A stretch of DNA of 64,000 nucleotides from Deltaproteobacteria bacterium (GTDB taxonomy: Bacteria; Myxococcota; XYA12-FULL-58-9): positions 62,001 to 126,000 of the forward strand of contig JACRCV010000034.1 in NCBI GenBank assembly GCA_016218825.1. Reading direction: 5' to 3'. The notes below the pieces were generated by a model. It searched no databases and had not been told where the DNA came from. It worked only from the letters and a program-made list of their open reading frames with translations. Shown here one piece after another: positions 6,777 through 16,800 of the stretch. The stretch's first letter is position 1. Each line of letters opens with the position of its first letter. A program made the translations under genes and the position numbers.

Positions 6777-9700
6777 ATGGCAACCACAGCAAGGACACCC
6801 CGCATGACCGTCGCCGTTCTTGACCTGACGCGGATGACCGGGCGCAAGACGGCGCTGGTCGCGGCGCTGGCGACGCTGTTGCCGCTCGACCTCTCGGCGG
6901 CGAAGAACGTCATTCAAGGGGTCGACGTCGTCGGCTCCGGCGACACCCGCATCGTCCGCATCCAGACCAGCGTCGAGCCGACCTTCACGGTGTTTCGGCT
7001 CTCGGACCCGATGCGCGTCGTCGTCGACGTCTCCGGCGCCGACCTGTCCGAGCTCGACGCGCCGATCGCCATCGAGGACGGCTTGATCGATCAGATCGCG
7101 ACCCGGCAGTTCTCGTCCGACGGCTTCAACATCGGCCGCCTGATGATCGGCTTCACCAAGACCGTCGCCTACGACGTCCAGGCCGAGGGCAACGCCGTCG
7201 TCGTTCGGGTCGGCAACACGCCGCAGACCCAGGTCATCGCCGCCGCGCCGCCGCCGGTGGCGCCCGTCGATCGCGCCGCCGCCGAGCGCTTCGAGACCGC
7301 GCGCGCCGAGGCCGACAAGGCCGCGGAGCGCGCCGCCGAAGAGCGTCGCAACGCGGAGACCGCGGCGAGCCGGGCCAAGGAGCAAACCGCGCAAGCCGAG
7401 AAGATCGCGAAGGAATCGGAGCGCCTGCGCAGCGAGGCCGAGCGCGCCAAGGCCGAGGCCGACGATCTGCGCCGCCAAGCCAACGACGCGATCAGCCGTG
7501 ACCGGGCGCAGAGTGAAGCGGCCGCCAAAGAGGCCGAGGCCAAGGTGGTCGAGCTGCAGAAGGCGGCGACCGCGGTGGCCCGCTCCCGCGCCGCCGCCGA
7601 GCGCATCGCGGCCGAGGCCGAGCGCAAGCGCTTGGACGCCGAGGAGACCGCGGCGCGTGCCGAGGCCAAGCACAAGGAGCAGGTGGCCGAGCTCGAGGAG
7701 CGCGTCGCCAAGGCGCAGCAGGAGAAGCAGGCCGCGGAGAAGGCGCGGGAGCGCGCCCAGGTCGCCAAGGCCGAGGCCGAGCGGGCGGGGGCCGCGGCCG
7801 AGCAGGCCCGAGCCGCGGCGTCCAAGGCGCGTGAGGAGATCGACGCCAGGCTCGCCGAGATCAGTGACCGCGAGCGCGAGGCCCAGGCGGCGCTGCAGCA
7901 GCTGCACGGCGAGAAGCGCGCCGTCGCCGCGATGCGCGAGCGCGTCAGCGCCGACCAGGACGCGGTGGAGAAGGCGCGCCGCGAGCTCGAGGCCAAGGAG
8001 CGCGAGGTCGAGGGCAAGCAGGCGGCGATGAGCACCGAGAAGACCCACCTGGTCGCGATGCAGCGCAACGTGGAGGCGGCGCAGGCGAAGATCGAGAACG
8101 ACCGCAAGGCCCTCGCCGCCGCCCAGGCCGAGCTGCAGAAGAACGAGGCGGAGCGCTCGGAGCGCGAGCGCCACGCGGCCGGGGTGCGCAAGGCGACGAC
8201 CCAGGAGCTCAACGCGCTGCAGGCGGAGCGGACCCGGCTCGAGGAGCTCAAGCGCAGCATCGACGCCGCCCAGGCCGAGATCAAGCGGGAGCGCGACGCG
8301 GTCGCCAGCGTCCAGACCAACCTCGAACGGCTGCAGCCGGAGGCCGAGAAGATCGCGAAGGAGAGCGCCGAGCTCAAGCGACAGCGCGACGAGCTCGAGC
8401 GCAAGCGCCGCGAGCTCGCGGCCGCGGAGGCCAAGGCCAAGGCGGAGGAGCAGGCCCGCAAAGAGGCGCAGGCGCGCCATGACGACAAGGTGCGCCGCGA
8501 AGAGCAGGCCCGTCGCGTCGAGCTGGCGCGCAAGGAAGACGAGCAGCGCCAGGCGCGTCGCGCCCGCGAGGAAGCGCAGGCCCGCAAGGAGGCGGCGGCA
8601 CGCGCTCGGGAGAGCAAGAGCGCTCGCAAGGCGGCGAGGGCGGCGAGCGTCGATCCGGAGATGTCGCCCGACCTGGCGACGGTGGACGAGGCCGACGGTG
8701 GCGGGCCCGAGCCCACGGCCGCCGAAGCGCCACCGATGACGCCGGCGAGGACCGGCGCCAAGGGCAACCGGGTGCGCCTCCTCGGGGTCGAGCCGCGGGG
8801 GCGTGACGATCAGACCGGCGTGCTGTTGCTCTTCGACCGCAACCCGACCTTCGACGCCCAACGCCTCGAGAATCCGCCGCGCCTGGTGGTGGACCTCAAG
8901 GACACCGACCGCAGCGTCAGCCGCAGGACCTACGGGGTCCGGAGCCCGTACGTGCGGCGGGTGCGGCTCGGCGACCACGGGCAGCTGTTGCGCGTGGTGT
9001 TCGATCTGTCGCGCGCCGACACCGAGCACGTGGTGACCGCCACCAGAGAGGGCCTGTTCGTCAGCCTCAAGCCGGCGGTGGTGGCGAAGGCGCCGCAGGC
9101 GACCCCGGCCGCAGCGGTGGTTGCCGCGGTCGAGCCGCCGAAGCCGGTGGCGCCCCAGGGAACGCCGGTGCTCAAGGACGTGCGTTTCACCGGCAACCCC
9201 GACGAGGCGCACATCGTCGTGGAGGTGCCGGCCGGGGCGGTGACCAAGGTCGACGACCGCTCGCCGAAGTCGTGGGTGCTCGAGATTCGACCCGCGGTGG
9301 TGCCGAAGAGCCTGGAGGCTAGCCTCGACACCACGGCGTACGGCTCGGTGGTGCGCCTGGTGTCGACCTACCAGGCGTCGTTGGAGCCGCCGGTGGTGAA
9401 CGTCGTCGTCAGTCTCACCGGACCGGCGACCCAGACCCTCGTCGACCAGGGCGGCAAGGTCTCGTGGGTGATCCGCACCCAGGCCAAGCCCATGACGGTG
9501 GCGTCGGTCGCGGCGCCGCAGACCGCCGGTTTCGCCGCGGACGCGGCGGTGATGGCGGCGAGCACGCCGACGCAGACCCGGCAAACCAAGAAGCGCATCT
9601 CCATCGACCTCAAGGAAGCCGAGATCGTGAACGTCTTGCGGCTGCTCGCCGAGGTCTCGGGCGCCAACATCGTCACCAGCGACGACGTCAAGGGCAAGAT

Positions 9701-10901
9701 CACGCTGCGCTTGCGCGACGTGCCGTGGGACCAGGCGCTCGACACCATCCTCAAGTCGAAGGGCTACGATCGCGAGTGGCAGAACAACATCATGCGCATC
9801 GCGCCGGCCGGCAAGATCCGCGAAGAGAACGAGATGAAGCTCGCCAAGAAGAAGGCGATGGAGCAGATCGAAGACACCAAGATCAAGATGATCACGATCA
9901 ACTACGCTTCGGCCGCCGACATCGTCGGCCAGATCAAGCCGCTGTTGAGCCCGCGCGGCAGCGTGCAGCCGGAGCCCCGCACCAACACCATCATCCTCGA
10001 GGACGTCGACTCCAACCTCGACCGCGTGGTCGAGCTGGTGCGGCGCTTGGACAAGCAGACGCCGCAGGTCTTGATCGAGTCCCGGATCGTCGAGGCGTCG
10101 AGCAGCAACAACGACGAGCTCGGTATCCAGTGGGGCGGCACCGGGCAGGCGACCGCGATGCAGGGCAACCCGACCGGGCTGATGTTTCCGGGCGACGTCA
10201 CGGTGTCCGGCGCGGCCGATCCGGTGAACGGCAACCGCACCGAGGGCACCAGCAACCCCGGCCGGTTCGCGGTCAACCTGCCGGCGGCGATCGGCGCCGG
10301 CGCCGGCGGCGGCCTGGGCTTCATCTTCGGCTCGGCGGGCGGCAGCCAGCTGCTGAACCTGCGGCTGTCGGCGCTGGAGTCGAACGGCAAGGGGCGCATC
10401 ATCAGCTCGCCGCGGATCACGACCCTCGACAACAAGACCGCCAAGATCTCCCAAGGCATCGACATCCCGATCACCGTGGTGTCGGCGGCCGGCGCCAACA
10501 CCCGCTTCATCCCCGCGGTCCTCGAGCTCGAGGTGACGCCGCACGTGACCAACGACGGCAGCGTGCTGTTGAAGATCAAGACCTCGAAGAACGAGCCCAG
10601 CCAGTCGCTGAAGGGCGCGCAGGGCGATCCGGCGATCGAGAAGAAGCAGGCCGAGACCGAGGTGTTGGTGAGAGACGGCGACACCACGGTGATCGGCGGC
10701 ATCTACACCCGCAACACCGCCGAGAGCTATGACGGCGTGCCGTTCTTCTCCGACATCCCGGTGCTCGGCTGGCTGTTCAAGAAGCGCTCGACGAGCGACA
10801 AGCGCGCCGAGCTGTTGGTGTTCATCACGCCGCGGATCATCAACCGCGAGGAGTCGGCGGTGCAGTCGACGTCGCTGCCGGGCAAGGTCTCGGACAAGTA
10901 G
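6777..10901 (+). CDS. pilQ: PilQ, type IV pilus secretin with a long coiled-coil insert
   Basis: 1,374 residues, far longer than the roughly 700-900 of known PilQ proteins. In order: signal peptide; AMIN domain 1 (about 43-147); Ala/Glu/Lys/Arg-rich coiled coil (about 166-625); AMIN domain 2 (about 663-767); AMIN-like domain 3 (about 798-902); secretin N-terminal STN/N0 domain (about 938-1015); N1 domain (about 1037-1110); and the secretin pore domain (about 1100-1362), which ends in the family motif ELLVFITPRII. PilQ forms the outer-membrane channel for the pilus, and its AMIN domains bind peptidoglycan. The ATG at 6777 has a GAGGAG site 6 nt upstream. The frame is continuous across the insert, so it is not a fusion caused by a frameshift. 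The insert could span the periplasm or extend the peptidoglycan anchor; that is inference. Confidence 0.93.
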   Translation: MATTARTPRMTVAVLDLTRMTGRKTALVAALATLLPLDLSAAKNVIQGVDVVGSGDTRIVRIQTSVEPTFTVFRLSDPMRVVVDVSGADLSELDAPIAIEDGLIDQIATRQFSSDGFNIGRLMIGFTKTVAYDVQAEGNAVVVRVGNTPQTQVIAAAPPPVAPVDRAAAERFETARAEADKAAERAAEERRNAETAASRAKEQTAQAEKIAKESERLRSEAERAKAEADDLRRQANDAISRDRAQSEAAAKEAEAKVVELQKAATAVARSRAAAERIAAEAERKRLDAEETAARAEAKHKEQVAELEERVAKAQQEKQAAEKARERAQVAKAEAERAGAAAEQARAAASKAREEIDARLAEISDREREAQAALQQLHGEKRAVAAMRERVSADQDAVEKARRELEAKEREVEGKQAAMSTEKTHLVAMQRNVEAAQAKIENDRKALAAAQAELQKNEAERSERERHAAGVRKATTQELNALQAERTRLEELKRSIDAAQAEIKRERDAVASVQTNLERLQPEAEKIAKESAELKRQRDELERKRRELAAAEAKAKAEEQARKEAQARHDDKVRREEQARRVELARKEDEQRQARRAREEAQARKEAAARARESKSARKAARAASVDPEMSPDLATVDEADGGGPEPTAAEAPPMTPARTGAKGNRVRLLGVEPRGRDDQTGVLLLFDRNPTFDAQRLENPPRLVVDLKDTDRSVSRRTYGVRSPYVRRVRLGDHGQLLRVVFDLSRADTEHVVTATREGLFVSLKPAVVAKAPQATPAAAVVAAVEPPKPVAPQGTPVLKDVRFTGNPDEAHIVVEVPAGAVTKVDDRSPKSWVLEIRPAVVPKSLEASLDTTAYGSVVRLVSTYQASLEPPVVNVVVSLTGPATQTLVDQGGKVSWVIRTQAKPMTVASVAAPQTAGFAADAAVMAASTPTQTRQTKKRISIDLKEAEIVNVLRLLAEVSGANIVTSDDVKGKITLRLRDVPWDQALDTILKSKGYDREWQNNIMRIAPAGKIREENEMKLAKKKAMEQIEDTKIKMITINYASAADIVGQIKPLLSPRGSVQPEPRTNTIILEDVDSNLDRVVELVRRLDKQTPQVLIESRIVEASSSNNDELGIQWGGTGQATAMQGNPTGLMFPGDVTVSGAADPVNGNRTEGTSNPGRFAVNLPAAIGAGAGGGLGFIFGSAGGSQLLNLRLSALESNGKGRIISSPRITTLDNKTAKISQGIDIPITVVSAAGANTRFIPAVLELEVTPHVTNDGSVLLKIKTSKNEPSQSLKGAQGDPAIEKKQAETEVLVRDGDTTVIGGIYTRNTAESYDGVPFFSDIPVLGWLFKKRSTSDKRAELLVFITPRIINREESAVQSTSLPGKVSDK

Positions 10902-10911
10902 GAGGTCGACG

Positions 10912-11583
10912 ATGGAGCGCGGCAGACATCGAAGTGGCGAGGCCCGGACGTGGCCGGACGAGGCGCCGCACCCGGACAGCGTCCCGGCCGTGGTGTCGAT
11001 GCCGGCGGCGGCGTTGTCGCCGGCGCGCTCGCACCTGGTGGTCGTGGGCTTCATGGGCGCGGGCAAGAGCACCGTCGGCAGGCTGATCGCCGAGCGCACC
11101 GGCCGGCCCTTCGTCGACCTCGACGACGCGATCGCAGAAGAGGCCGGCCAGTGCATCGCCGACTTCATCCGCAAGAGCGGCGCGGTGGCGCTCAAGGCCA
11201 AGGAGCGCGCGGTGCTGCGGCGCCTGCTCGCGTCGTCGCAGCCGTTGGTCATCGCCACCGGCGGCGAGACCTTCTTGGACACCACGGTGCGCGACTGGCT
11301 GCGGGTGCGGGCGCACACGGTGTTCCTCGAGGCCGAGCCCGAGACCCTGGTGCGGCGGCTGTCGGCGGGGAACCCCTTGCAGCAGCGCCCGGTGAAGCCG
11401 GGGCCGAACCTGGTCGAGACGGTGCGGCGGCAGCTCGTGGGGGTCACCCCGATCTATCGCGAGGCGAGCTTGACGGTGCACAATGATGGGGAGCGGATCG
11501 AAGAGGTGGTCGGCGAGATCGCGCGGCAGCTGCGCCTCGACCGCACTGAGCACGGCCGCACGCCGCGGCGCGCGGCTGGATGA
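10912..11583 (+). CDS. aroK: Shikimate kinase-like P-loop kinase
   Basis: 223 residues, with an N-terminal extension of about 38 residues compared with usual AroK (about 170). P-loop GFMGAGKST at 46-54; FVDLDDAI with the shikimate-contacting Asp; GG pair at 117-118 in ATGGET; lid arginine region QQRPVKPG. Shikimate kinase phosphorylates shikimate on the way to chorismate. The usual substrate-site motif GE..FR is replaced here by GAVALK (Lys95 in place of Arg), so activity towards shikimate is probable but not certain. GGAGG overlaps the pilQ stop and sets the ATG at 10912. The pilQ-aroK order is the same as in many gammaproteobacteria. Confidence 0.83.
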   Translation: MERGRHRSGEARTWPDEAPHPDSVPAVVSMPAAALSPARSHLVVVGFMGAGKSTVGRLIAERTGRPFVDLDDAIAEEAGQCIADFIRKSGAVALKAKERAVLRRLLASSQPLVIATGGETFLDTTVRDWLRVRAHTVFLEAEPETLVRRLSAGNPLQQRPVKPGPNLVETVRRQLVGVTPIYREASLTVHNDGERIEEVVGEIARQLRLDRTEHGRTPRRAAG

Positions 11584-11596
11584 AGGAGGCTTGGTG

Positions 11597-12523
11597 ATGA
11601 AGACGACGATGCTCTCCAGTGTGTGTGTGGTCCTGGTCAGCGCCTGCGGCGTCGAGCACGGGACGTCGCTGCAGCTGGTCCGGATTGCCAAGCCGAGCGG
11701 CGCGTGCACCACCGACCCCGAGCCCCAGGCTGCACTCGCTCGCGGCTTCTTCGATCCGCGGGGCTTCATCAACGCCGGCCCGGCGTTCTCCTATTCGCTG
11801 GCACCCAATATCCGCAACAACATGTCTCCCGCGGTCGCCGACGCGGCGGTGAGCTTCAGCCCGACCAACCGCAGACCCGACGGCAACGACGTCCTGCTTC
11901 ACGGCTTCGACATCTGTTGGTTCCGCGCCGACGCTGAAGGGGGGAGCCCCGAAGCTATGCGCTATGGCGCGTGGGAGGACGGGCCGCCGGACAGTCTCAA
12001 GTGCGACAACCTGCCCGCCAGTCAGCGGGCCTTCATCCCGGCCACCGGGCAGGTCCCGGCCAACTCCGGCCAGCTCAGCCTATTCGTCGACGTTCTGGAT
12101 CTGGCGGCAATGCGGACAATGTACGGCTCGGGCTTCGATCCAAGTGCGCTACCGGCGCGCGGGCTGAACGCCACGACCGGGACCTACTTCTACGGCACGG
12201 CGGACGCTCCGAGCGCGGCGCCGCGGAACGCGGCGTGGGGCACCTATCCGCATGAGAACGTCGCCACCGTGGTGCTGCAAATCCAGGCGTTGGGGAAGCT
12301 GCAAGCGGGCACCTCGGTGAAGTCGAACTGGCTCGTCCACCCGATCGACGTGTGCGTCGGCTGCCTGGCGGATGCGTGCGGGCTGCTCACCATCGACGCG
12401 AGCGTCGCCTGTGCGGTCGGGACCACCGGGGTCAGTGGCCTCGCGATGGCCCCGATTACGAGTTGCCTGCCGTTTCAGGACGTGCAGCTCAATTGCACCC
12501 AGTATTCCACCTGCGTGCGTTGA
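11597..12523 (+). CDS. Hypothetical secreted lipoprotein
   Basis: 308 residues. The N-terminus is a lipoprotein signal ending VLVSAC. The mature part is beta-rich, with a central aromatic region and eight or so cysteines, several in the last 70 residues (for example VCVGCLADACGLL), suggesting disulphides. I do not recognise a family. A strong AAGGAGG site at 11583-11589 sets the ATG at 11597, and the gene follows aroK by 13 nt, so it may be expressed from the pil operon. An outer-membrane-lipoprotein location is inferred. Confidence 0.7.
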   Translation: MKTTMLSSVCVVLVSACGVEHGTSLQLVRIAKPSGACTTDPEPQAALARGFFDPRGFINAGPAFSYSLAPNIRNNMSPAVADAAVSFSPTNRRPDGNDVLLHGFDICWFRADAEGGSPEAMRYGAWEDGPPDSLKCDNLPASQRAFIPATGQVPANSGQLSLFVDVLDLAAMRTMYGSGFDPSALPARGLNATTGTYFYGTADAPSAAPRNAAWGTYPHENVATVVLQIQALGKLQAGTSVKSNWLVHPIDVCVGCLADACGLLTIDASVACAVGTTGVSGLAMAPITSCLPFQDVQLNCTQYSTCVR

Positions 12524-12568
12524 CCCCGGCGCTTGACTCCCGATCCTGAACGGCCTACCCCATGGAGG

Positions 12569-13111
12569 GTGTCCCCGACCACTTGGGATACACCGACGAT
12601 GGCGGAGCTGTTCCTGCGGCAGGGACTTCCGGCGCGGGCGGTCGCCATCTACCGCAAGCGGGTGCGCGAGCACCCGGAGGACGAGGTAGCCGCCAGGCGT
12701 CTCGCCGAGCTCGAGACACAGAACGCGGGTCAATCTGGAGGAGCCATGGGTTTTCGAGAGCCTCTGCAGCGCATCGTCGACACGACGCCCGGCGCCATCG
12801 CCAGCACCCTGATGGGGTTTGACGGCATCGCCATCGACACCTATCAGGTGGGCGAGTCGGAGCTGGACGTCGCGACGCTACTCATCGAATACGCCGGCGC
12901 GGTGCAGCAGCTCCGCCGCACCGCGGACACCATGCCGCAGGTGGGGAAGGTGGCGCAGGTGGAGATCCAGGCGCACAACCTCGTCGCGATGATGCGGCCG
13001 GTGACCGACGAGATCTTCCTCGGCGTGGTGCTGCGCGCCGACGCGATGACCGGCAAAGCCCGCTATCTGATGCGCCTCGCCGTGCCCCACTTCGTCAAAG
13101 AGCTGAGCTGA
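12569..13111 (+). CDS. TPR segment plus Roadblock/LC7-like domain protein
   Basis: About 180 residues from the GTG used here. The N-terminal 55 residues resemble a single TPR motif often seen in deltaproteobacteria (TPTMAELFLRQGLPARAV). The C-terminal about 120 residues resemble a Roadblock/LC7 fold of the MglB type, which in myxobacteria acts with small Ras-like GTPases in polarity and motility. Start choice is uncertain. TTG at 12533 lies in a TTGACT promoter-like element, GTG at 12569 is close to the expected transcription start, and ATG at 12599 lacks a ribosome site. A strong GGAGGAG precedes an internal ATG at 12746, which would give a stand-alone 121-residue Roadblock protein. It lies between pilus genes and the TPR protein at 13.9 kb. 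Confidence 0.68.
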   Translation: MSPTTWDTPTMAELFLRQGLPARAVAIYRKRVREHPEDEVAARRLAELETQNAGQSGGAMGFREPLQRIVDTTPGAIASTLMGFDGIAIDTYQVGESELDVATLLIEYAGAVQQLRRTADTMPQVGKVAQVEIQAHNLVAMMRPVTDEIFLGVVLRADAMTGKARYLMRLAVPHFVKELS

Positions 13112-13128
13112 GCCGCGGTCGTAGACGC

Positions 13129-13158
13129 TCGACTCCCGCATGATCTTTGTGTTAGAGC
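13129..13158 (+). promoter_or_regulatory. Candidate efp promoter and GC-rich leader hairpin
   Basis: TCGACT (13129-13134), 18-nt spacer, TAGAGC (13153-13158). The transcript leader would contain an inverted repeat, GCGGCC (13175-13180) with GGCCGC (13192-13197), before the AGGTGG ribosome site. No known leader element was recognised. Confidence 0.4.
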
Positions 13159-13215
13159 ACCGCCTTCGCAACCGGCGGCCAGGGGAATTCCGGCCGCGAG
13201 CGTCCAGGTGGTGTC

Positions 13216-13779
13216 ATGTACGAAGTGTCTGATTTTCGCACCGGTTTGAAGATCGAATACGAAGGCGAGCCGTATATCGTCGTCGAGTTTCAGCACGTCA
13301 AGCCCGGCAAAGGCAACGCGTTTACCCGCACGAAGCTGAAGAGCCTGCTCTCCGGTCGGACCATCCAGCCGACCTTCAAGTCGGGCGAGACCTTCGGCGA
13401 GCCGGACGTGGAAGAGAAGCAGATGCAGTATCTCTACCACGACGACGACCACTACACCTTCATGGACACCACGACCTACGACCAGGTGGCGGTGCAAAAA
13501 GAGCTCCTCGGTGACCAGGTGAGCTGGCTGCAGGAGAACTCGACCTGCGCGGTGTTGTTCTGGAACGGCAAGCCGCTGGCGGTGACGTTGCCGACCTTCG
13601 TGGTGTTGAAGATCACGAGCTGCGAGCCCGGGGTCCGCGGTGACACCGCGACCAACGCCTCGAAGCCGGCGACGCTGGAGTCGGGCGGCATCGTGAACGT
13701 GCCGCTGTTCATCAACGAGGGTGAGCGGGTCAAGATCGACACTCGCACCGGCTCTTACGTCGAGCGCGTCAACTACTAG
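13216..13779 (+). CDS. efp: Elongation factor P
   Basis: 187 residues, the usual EF-P length, with the three-domain beta-barrel architecture. Domain I carries HVKPGKGNAF; Lys32 in it is the position that is post-translationally modified (beta-lysylated) in other bacteria. The C-terminal S1-like domain ends RTGSYVERVNY, as is typical. EF-P helps ribosomes through polyproline stretches, and Pro-rich proteins are plentiful in this window. It starts at ATG 13216 with an AGGTGG site. No EpmA/EpmB-type modification gene lies beside it. Confidence 0.96.
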   Translation: MYEVSDFRTGLKIEYEGEPYIVVEFQHVKPGKGNAFTRTKLKSLLSGRTIQPTFKSGETFGEPDVEEKQMQYLYHDDDHYTFMDTTTYDQVAVQKELLGDQVSWLQENSTCAVLFWNGKPLAVTLPTFVVLKITSCEPGVRGDTATNASKPATLESGGIVNVPLFINEGERVKIDTRTGSYVERVNY

Positions 13780-13883
13780 CGGCGCCGAGGGCGAGCGCGG
13801 GGCGGAGGCTTCGCGGTCTCGCGACACTGGAGCCGGCAGGGGCGGCGTGCTATCGTCCGAAGCGGACGTAGCCCAGATTTCGC

Positions 13884-16800
13884 GTGACCACGAACAAGGA
13901 CAAGACCCGCGCCAACGCGCAGAAGTTCCTGCAGAAGGGGCAGATCGACAAGGCGATCAAGGAGTTTCAGCACCTCGTCGAAGAAGACCCGAAAGACGTC
14001 CGGACCCTCCTCAAGATCGGTGATCTGCAGACCCGCATCGGCGACCATGCCGCGGCCACCAAGACCTACGACCAGGTAGCGCAGTTCTACGCCGACCAGG
14101 GCTTCTTCCTCAAAGCGGTCGCGGTCTACAAGCAGATCCTCAAGATCGATCCGGCGCTCGTCGAGGTGAACGTCAAGCTCGCCGACCTCTATCACCAGCT
14201 CGGCCTGCTCTCCGACGCCAGCAACCAGTATCGGCAGATCAGTCAGATCTACGAGAAGCTCGGCAAGGTCGAAGAGAGCATCCAGGTCCTGCGCAAGATG
14301 GTCGAGCTCGATCCGGAGAACGTCGCCAGCCGCATCAAGCTCGCCGAGCTCCTCGCCAAACAGAACCAGGTCGACGAGGCGCGGCACGAGTTTCAGAGCG
14401 CCGCGACCTTCCTCAAGACCCACCACCGGGTCGACGACTACATCAAGGTCGCGGAGCGCATCGTCCACTTCGACCCCAGCGACCTGGCGACGACGCGCGA
14501 GCTCGCCAACATCTACATTCAGAAGAAGGATGCCCGGCGCGCGCTCGCCAAGCTTCAAGTCTGTTTCAAGGCCGATCCGAAAGACGCCGAGACCCTGGCG
14601 CTCTTGGCCAACGCGTTTCGCGACCTCGGTCAGATCCCGAAGACGGTCTCGGTCTACAAAGAGCTGGCGCACATCTATCGGGAGTCCGGCCAGACCGACG
14701 CCTACCAGGGCGTGATGCGCAAGGTGCTCGACCTGGTGCCCGACGACGCCGAGGCGTTGGCGGTCGTCGGCGACGCGGCGCCGATGGGCGAGATCGAGGT
14801 CGGCGTCGAGACCCAGGGCGAGGGCGACTCGATCGAGGTGGACGCCTCCGAGCTCGATCTCGACACGGACGTCGTCGACCAACCCGACCAAGGCGCGGCG
14901 GTGGGCACGGCGAGCGGCCCGGCGCCGGAGCTGACGCCGGCCGCGGCGGGGGACGCGATCCTGCGCATCCTGACCGAGGTCGACGTCTACGTGAAGTACG
15001 GCTTGAAGCCCAAGGCCATCGAGCACATCCAGAAGGTCTTCGAGATCGATCCCGAGCACCGCGAGGCGCGCACCAAGCTCAAAGACCTCTACATCGACAC
15101 CCAGGAGCCGCGCGCCGCCGCCCGCGAGCTGTGGCTGCTCGCCGGCGTTGCCTACCGCAACGGCTTCACCGACACCGCTCGCGATGACCTCGAGGAGCTG
15201 CTCGGCATCGACCCGGAGCACTCCGAGGCGCGTGAGCTGCTGCAGGCGATCGCGCCGGAGACCACCGGCAAGATGTCGCTGGCCGACGTCACCGAGCAGG
15301 CCGTGTCGCCGGCCTTGGGGTATCAACCCTCGTCGGCTGCGGCGGAGATCGATCTGGACGCCGAGGCCGAGAGCGCCGAGCCCGAGGCCGGGACCGAGCT
15401 CCTCGAAGCCGAGCCGTTCGACGAGCTCGACGAGGATCGCCCGAACGTCGCGGCGCTCATCGACGAGCCGCTCGAGGTCGAAGAGGGCGCGCCGCAGCCG
15501 ACCGCGGTGGTCTCGGGCGAGTCGCACCTGCCCACCAGCCGCGAGCGGCCAAGCGCGGTGATGGGGGCCCGCACCCAGTCGATGGTCAACCTCACGATGG
15601 CCAGCGAGTCGGGCTCGAGCGCGCTCAACTACGAGCCGGAGCCGAGCGCCGCGCCGCCGACACCCGCGCCCGCCGCGCCACGGCTCGCGCCCAAAGGGGA
15701 GCGCACCTCGCCACCCAAGGCCGACGCCCTCGTCGATGATCTCGACGCCCTGCTCGCCTCCGCGGTGCCGACCCGCCGCGCGCCGACACTCGCGGCCAAA
15801 GCTCCGGTCGCTCCGGCCAAGGCTCCGACCAGCGTGGCTCCGGCCAAGGAGCCGGCGGCGCCGAGCACCGCGGGCCGTAGCTTCGCCAGTATCGACGCCG
15901 AGCTCGATGATCTCGGCCTGTCGCCACCCACTGCGACCGCCGCGCTCGATCGAGCTCCGGCGCCGGCCGATGAGCCCGAGACGCCCGAGACCGCCGGCCC
16001 CATCGAAGCCGCGGCGCCCGCCGAGACCACGGCGCCCGTCGAGACCACGGCGTCCCTGGAAGCCGCCGAGCCCGTTGTCGAGCCGGCGCCCGCCACGCCC
16101 GTTGCCGAGGCTACGGCCGCCGATGGTCCGGACACCACCGACCTGACCGACGAGCTCGAAGAAGTCTCGTTCTACCGCCAGCAAGGCCTGGAGGACGAGG
16201 CCAAGGACGCGCTCGCGGCGCTCGTCAGGAAGCATCCGACGCACGCGGGGGTCCTGGCGCTGCAGGCCGAGCTCGAGGCGCCGCCGCCGGCCGTGGTTTC
16301 GACCCCCGCCCCGGCGCCGAGCGCGCCGAGCGGTGACCTCGAGTCGGAACCCGAGCCGGAACCCGAGCCGGAGCCGGTCTCGGCCGGGACCCACGATTTG
16401 GCCGCCGAGCTCGCAAGCGACCTGAACGCCGCGGCCGCGGTCGACGACTTCCAGGTCTCGTTCACCGACGTCTTCGACGAGTTCAAGAAGGGCGTCGCCG
16501 AGCAGGTCGACGCCTCGGACTACGACACCCACTACAACCTCGGCATCGCCTACAAGGAGATGGGGCTGCTCGCAGATGCGATCCGGGAGTTCGAGGTCGC
16601 GGTGGTCGCGGCCGGCCGCCACATCGGCGCCTTGACGATGGTCGGCTTGTGCTACCTCGAGCTCGGCAACACCGAGCGTTCGATGGACGCGTTCTTGCGG
16701 GGCTTGAACGACCCGCAGGTGACCGCGGAAGAGGCGATGGCGCTGCGCTTCGAGGTCGGGGCGGCGTACGAGTCGATGGGGCGCTTCCGCGAGGCCGGCA

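Noticed and set aside
6714-11447. Long open frame on the minus strand opposite pilQ and aroK
   Set aside because: It mirrors real genes. Its translation is Arg/Leu/His/Asp-rich with no domains. This is an effect of high-GC third codon positions.
13175-13197. Hairpin in the efp leader as a riboswitch
   Set aside because: A single six-base GC stem does not resemble any riboswitch class; kept only as a note in the promoter entry.
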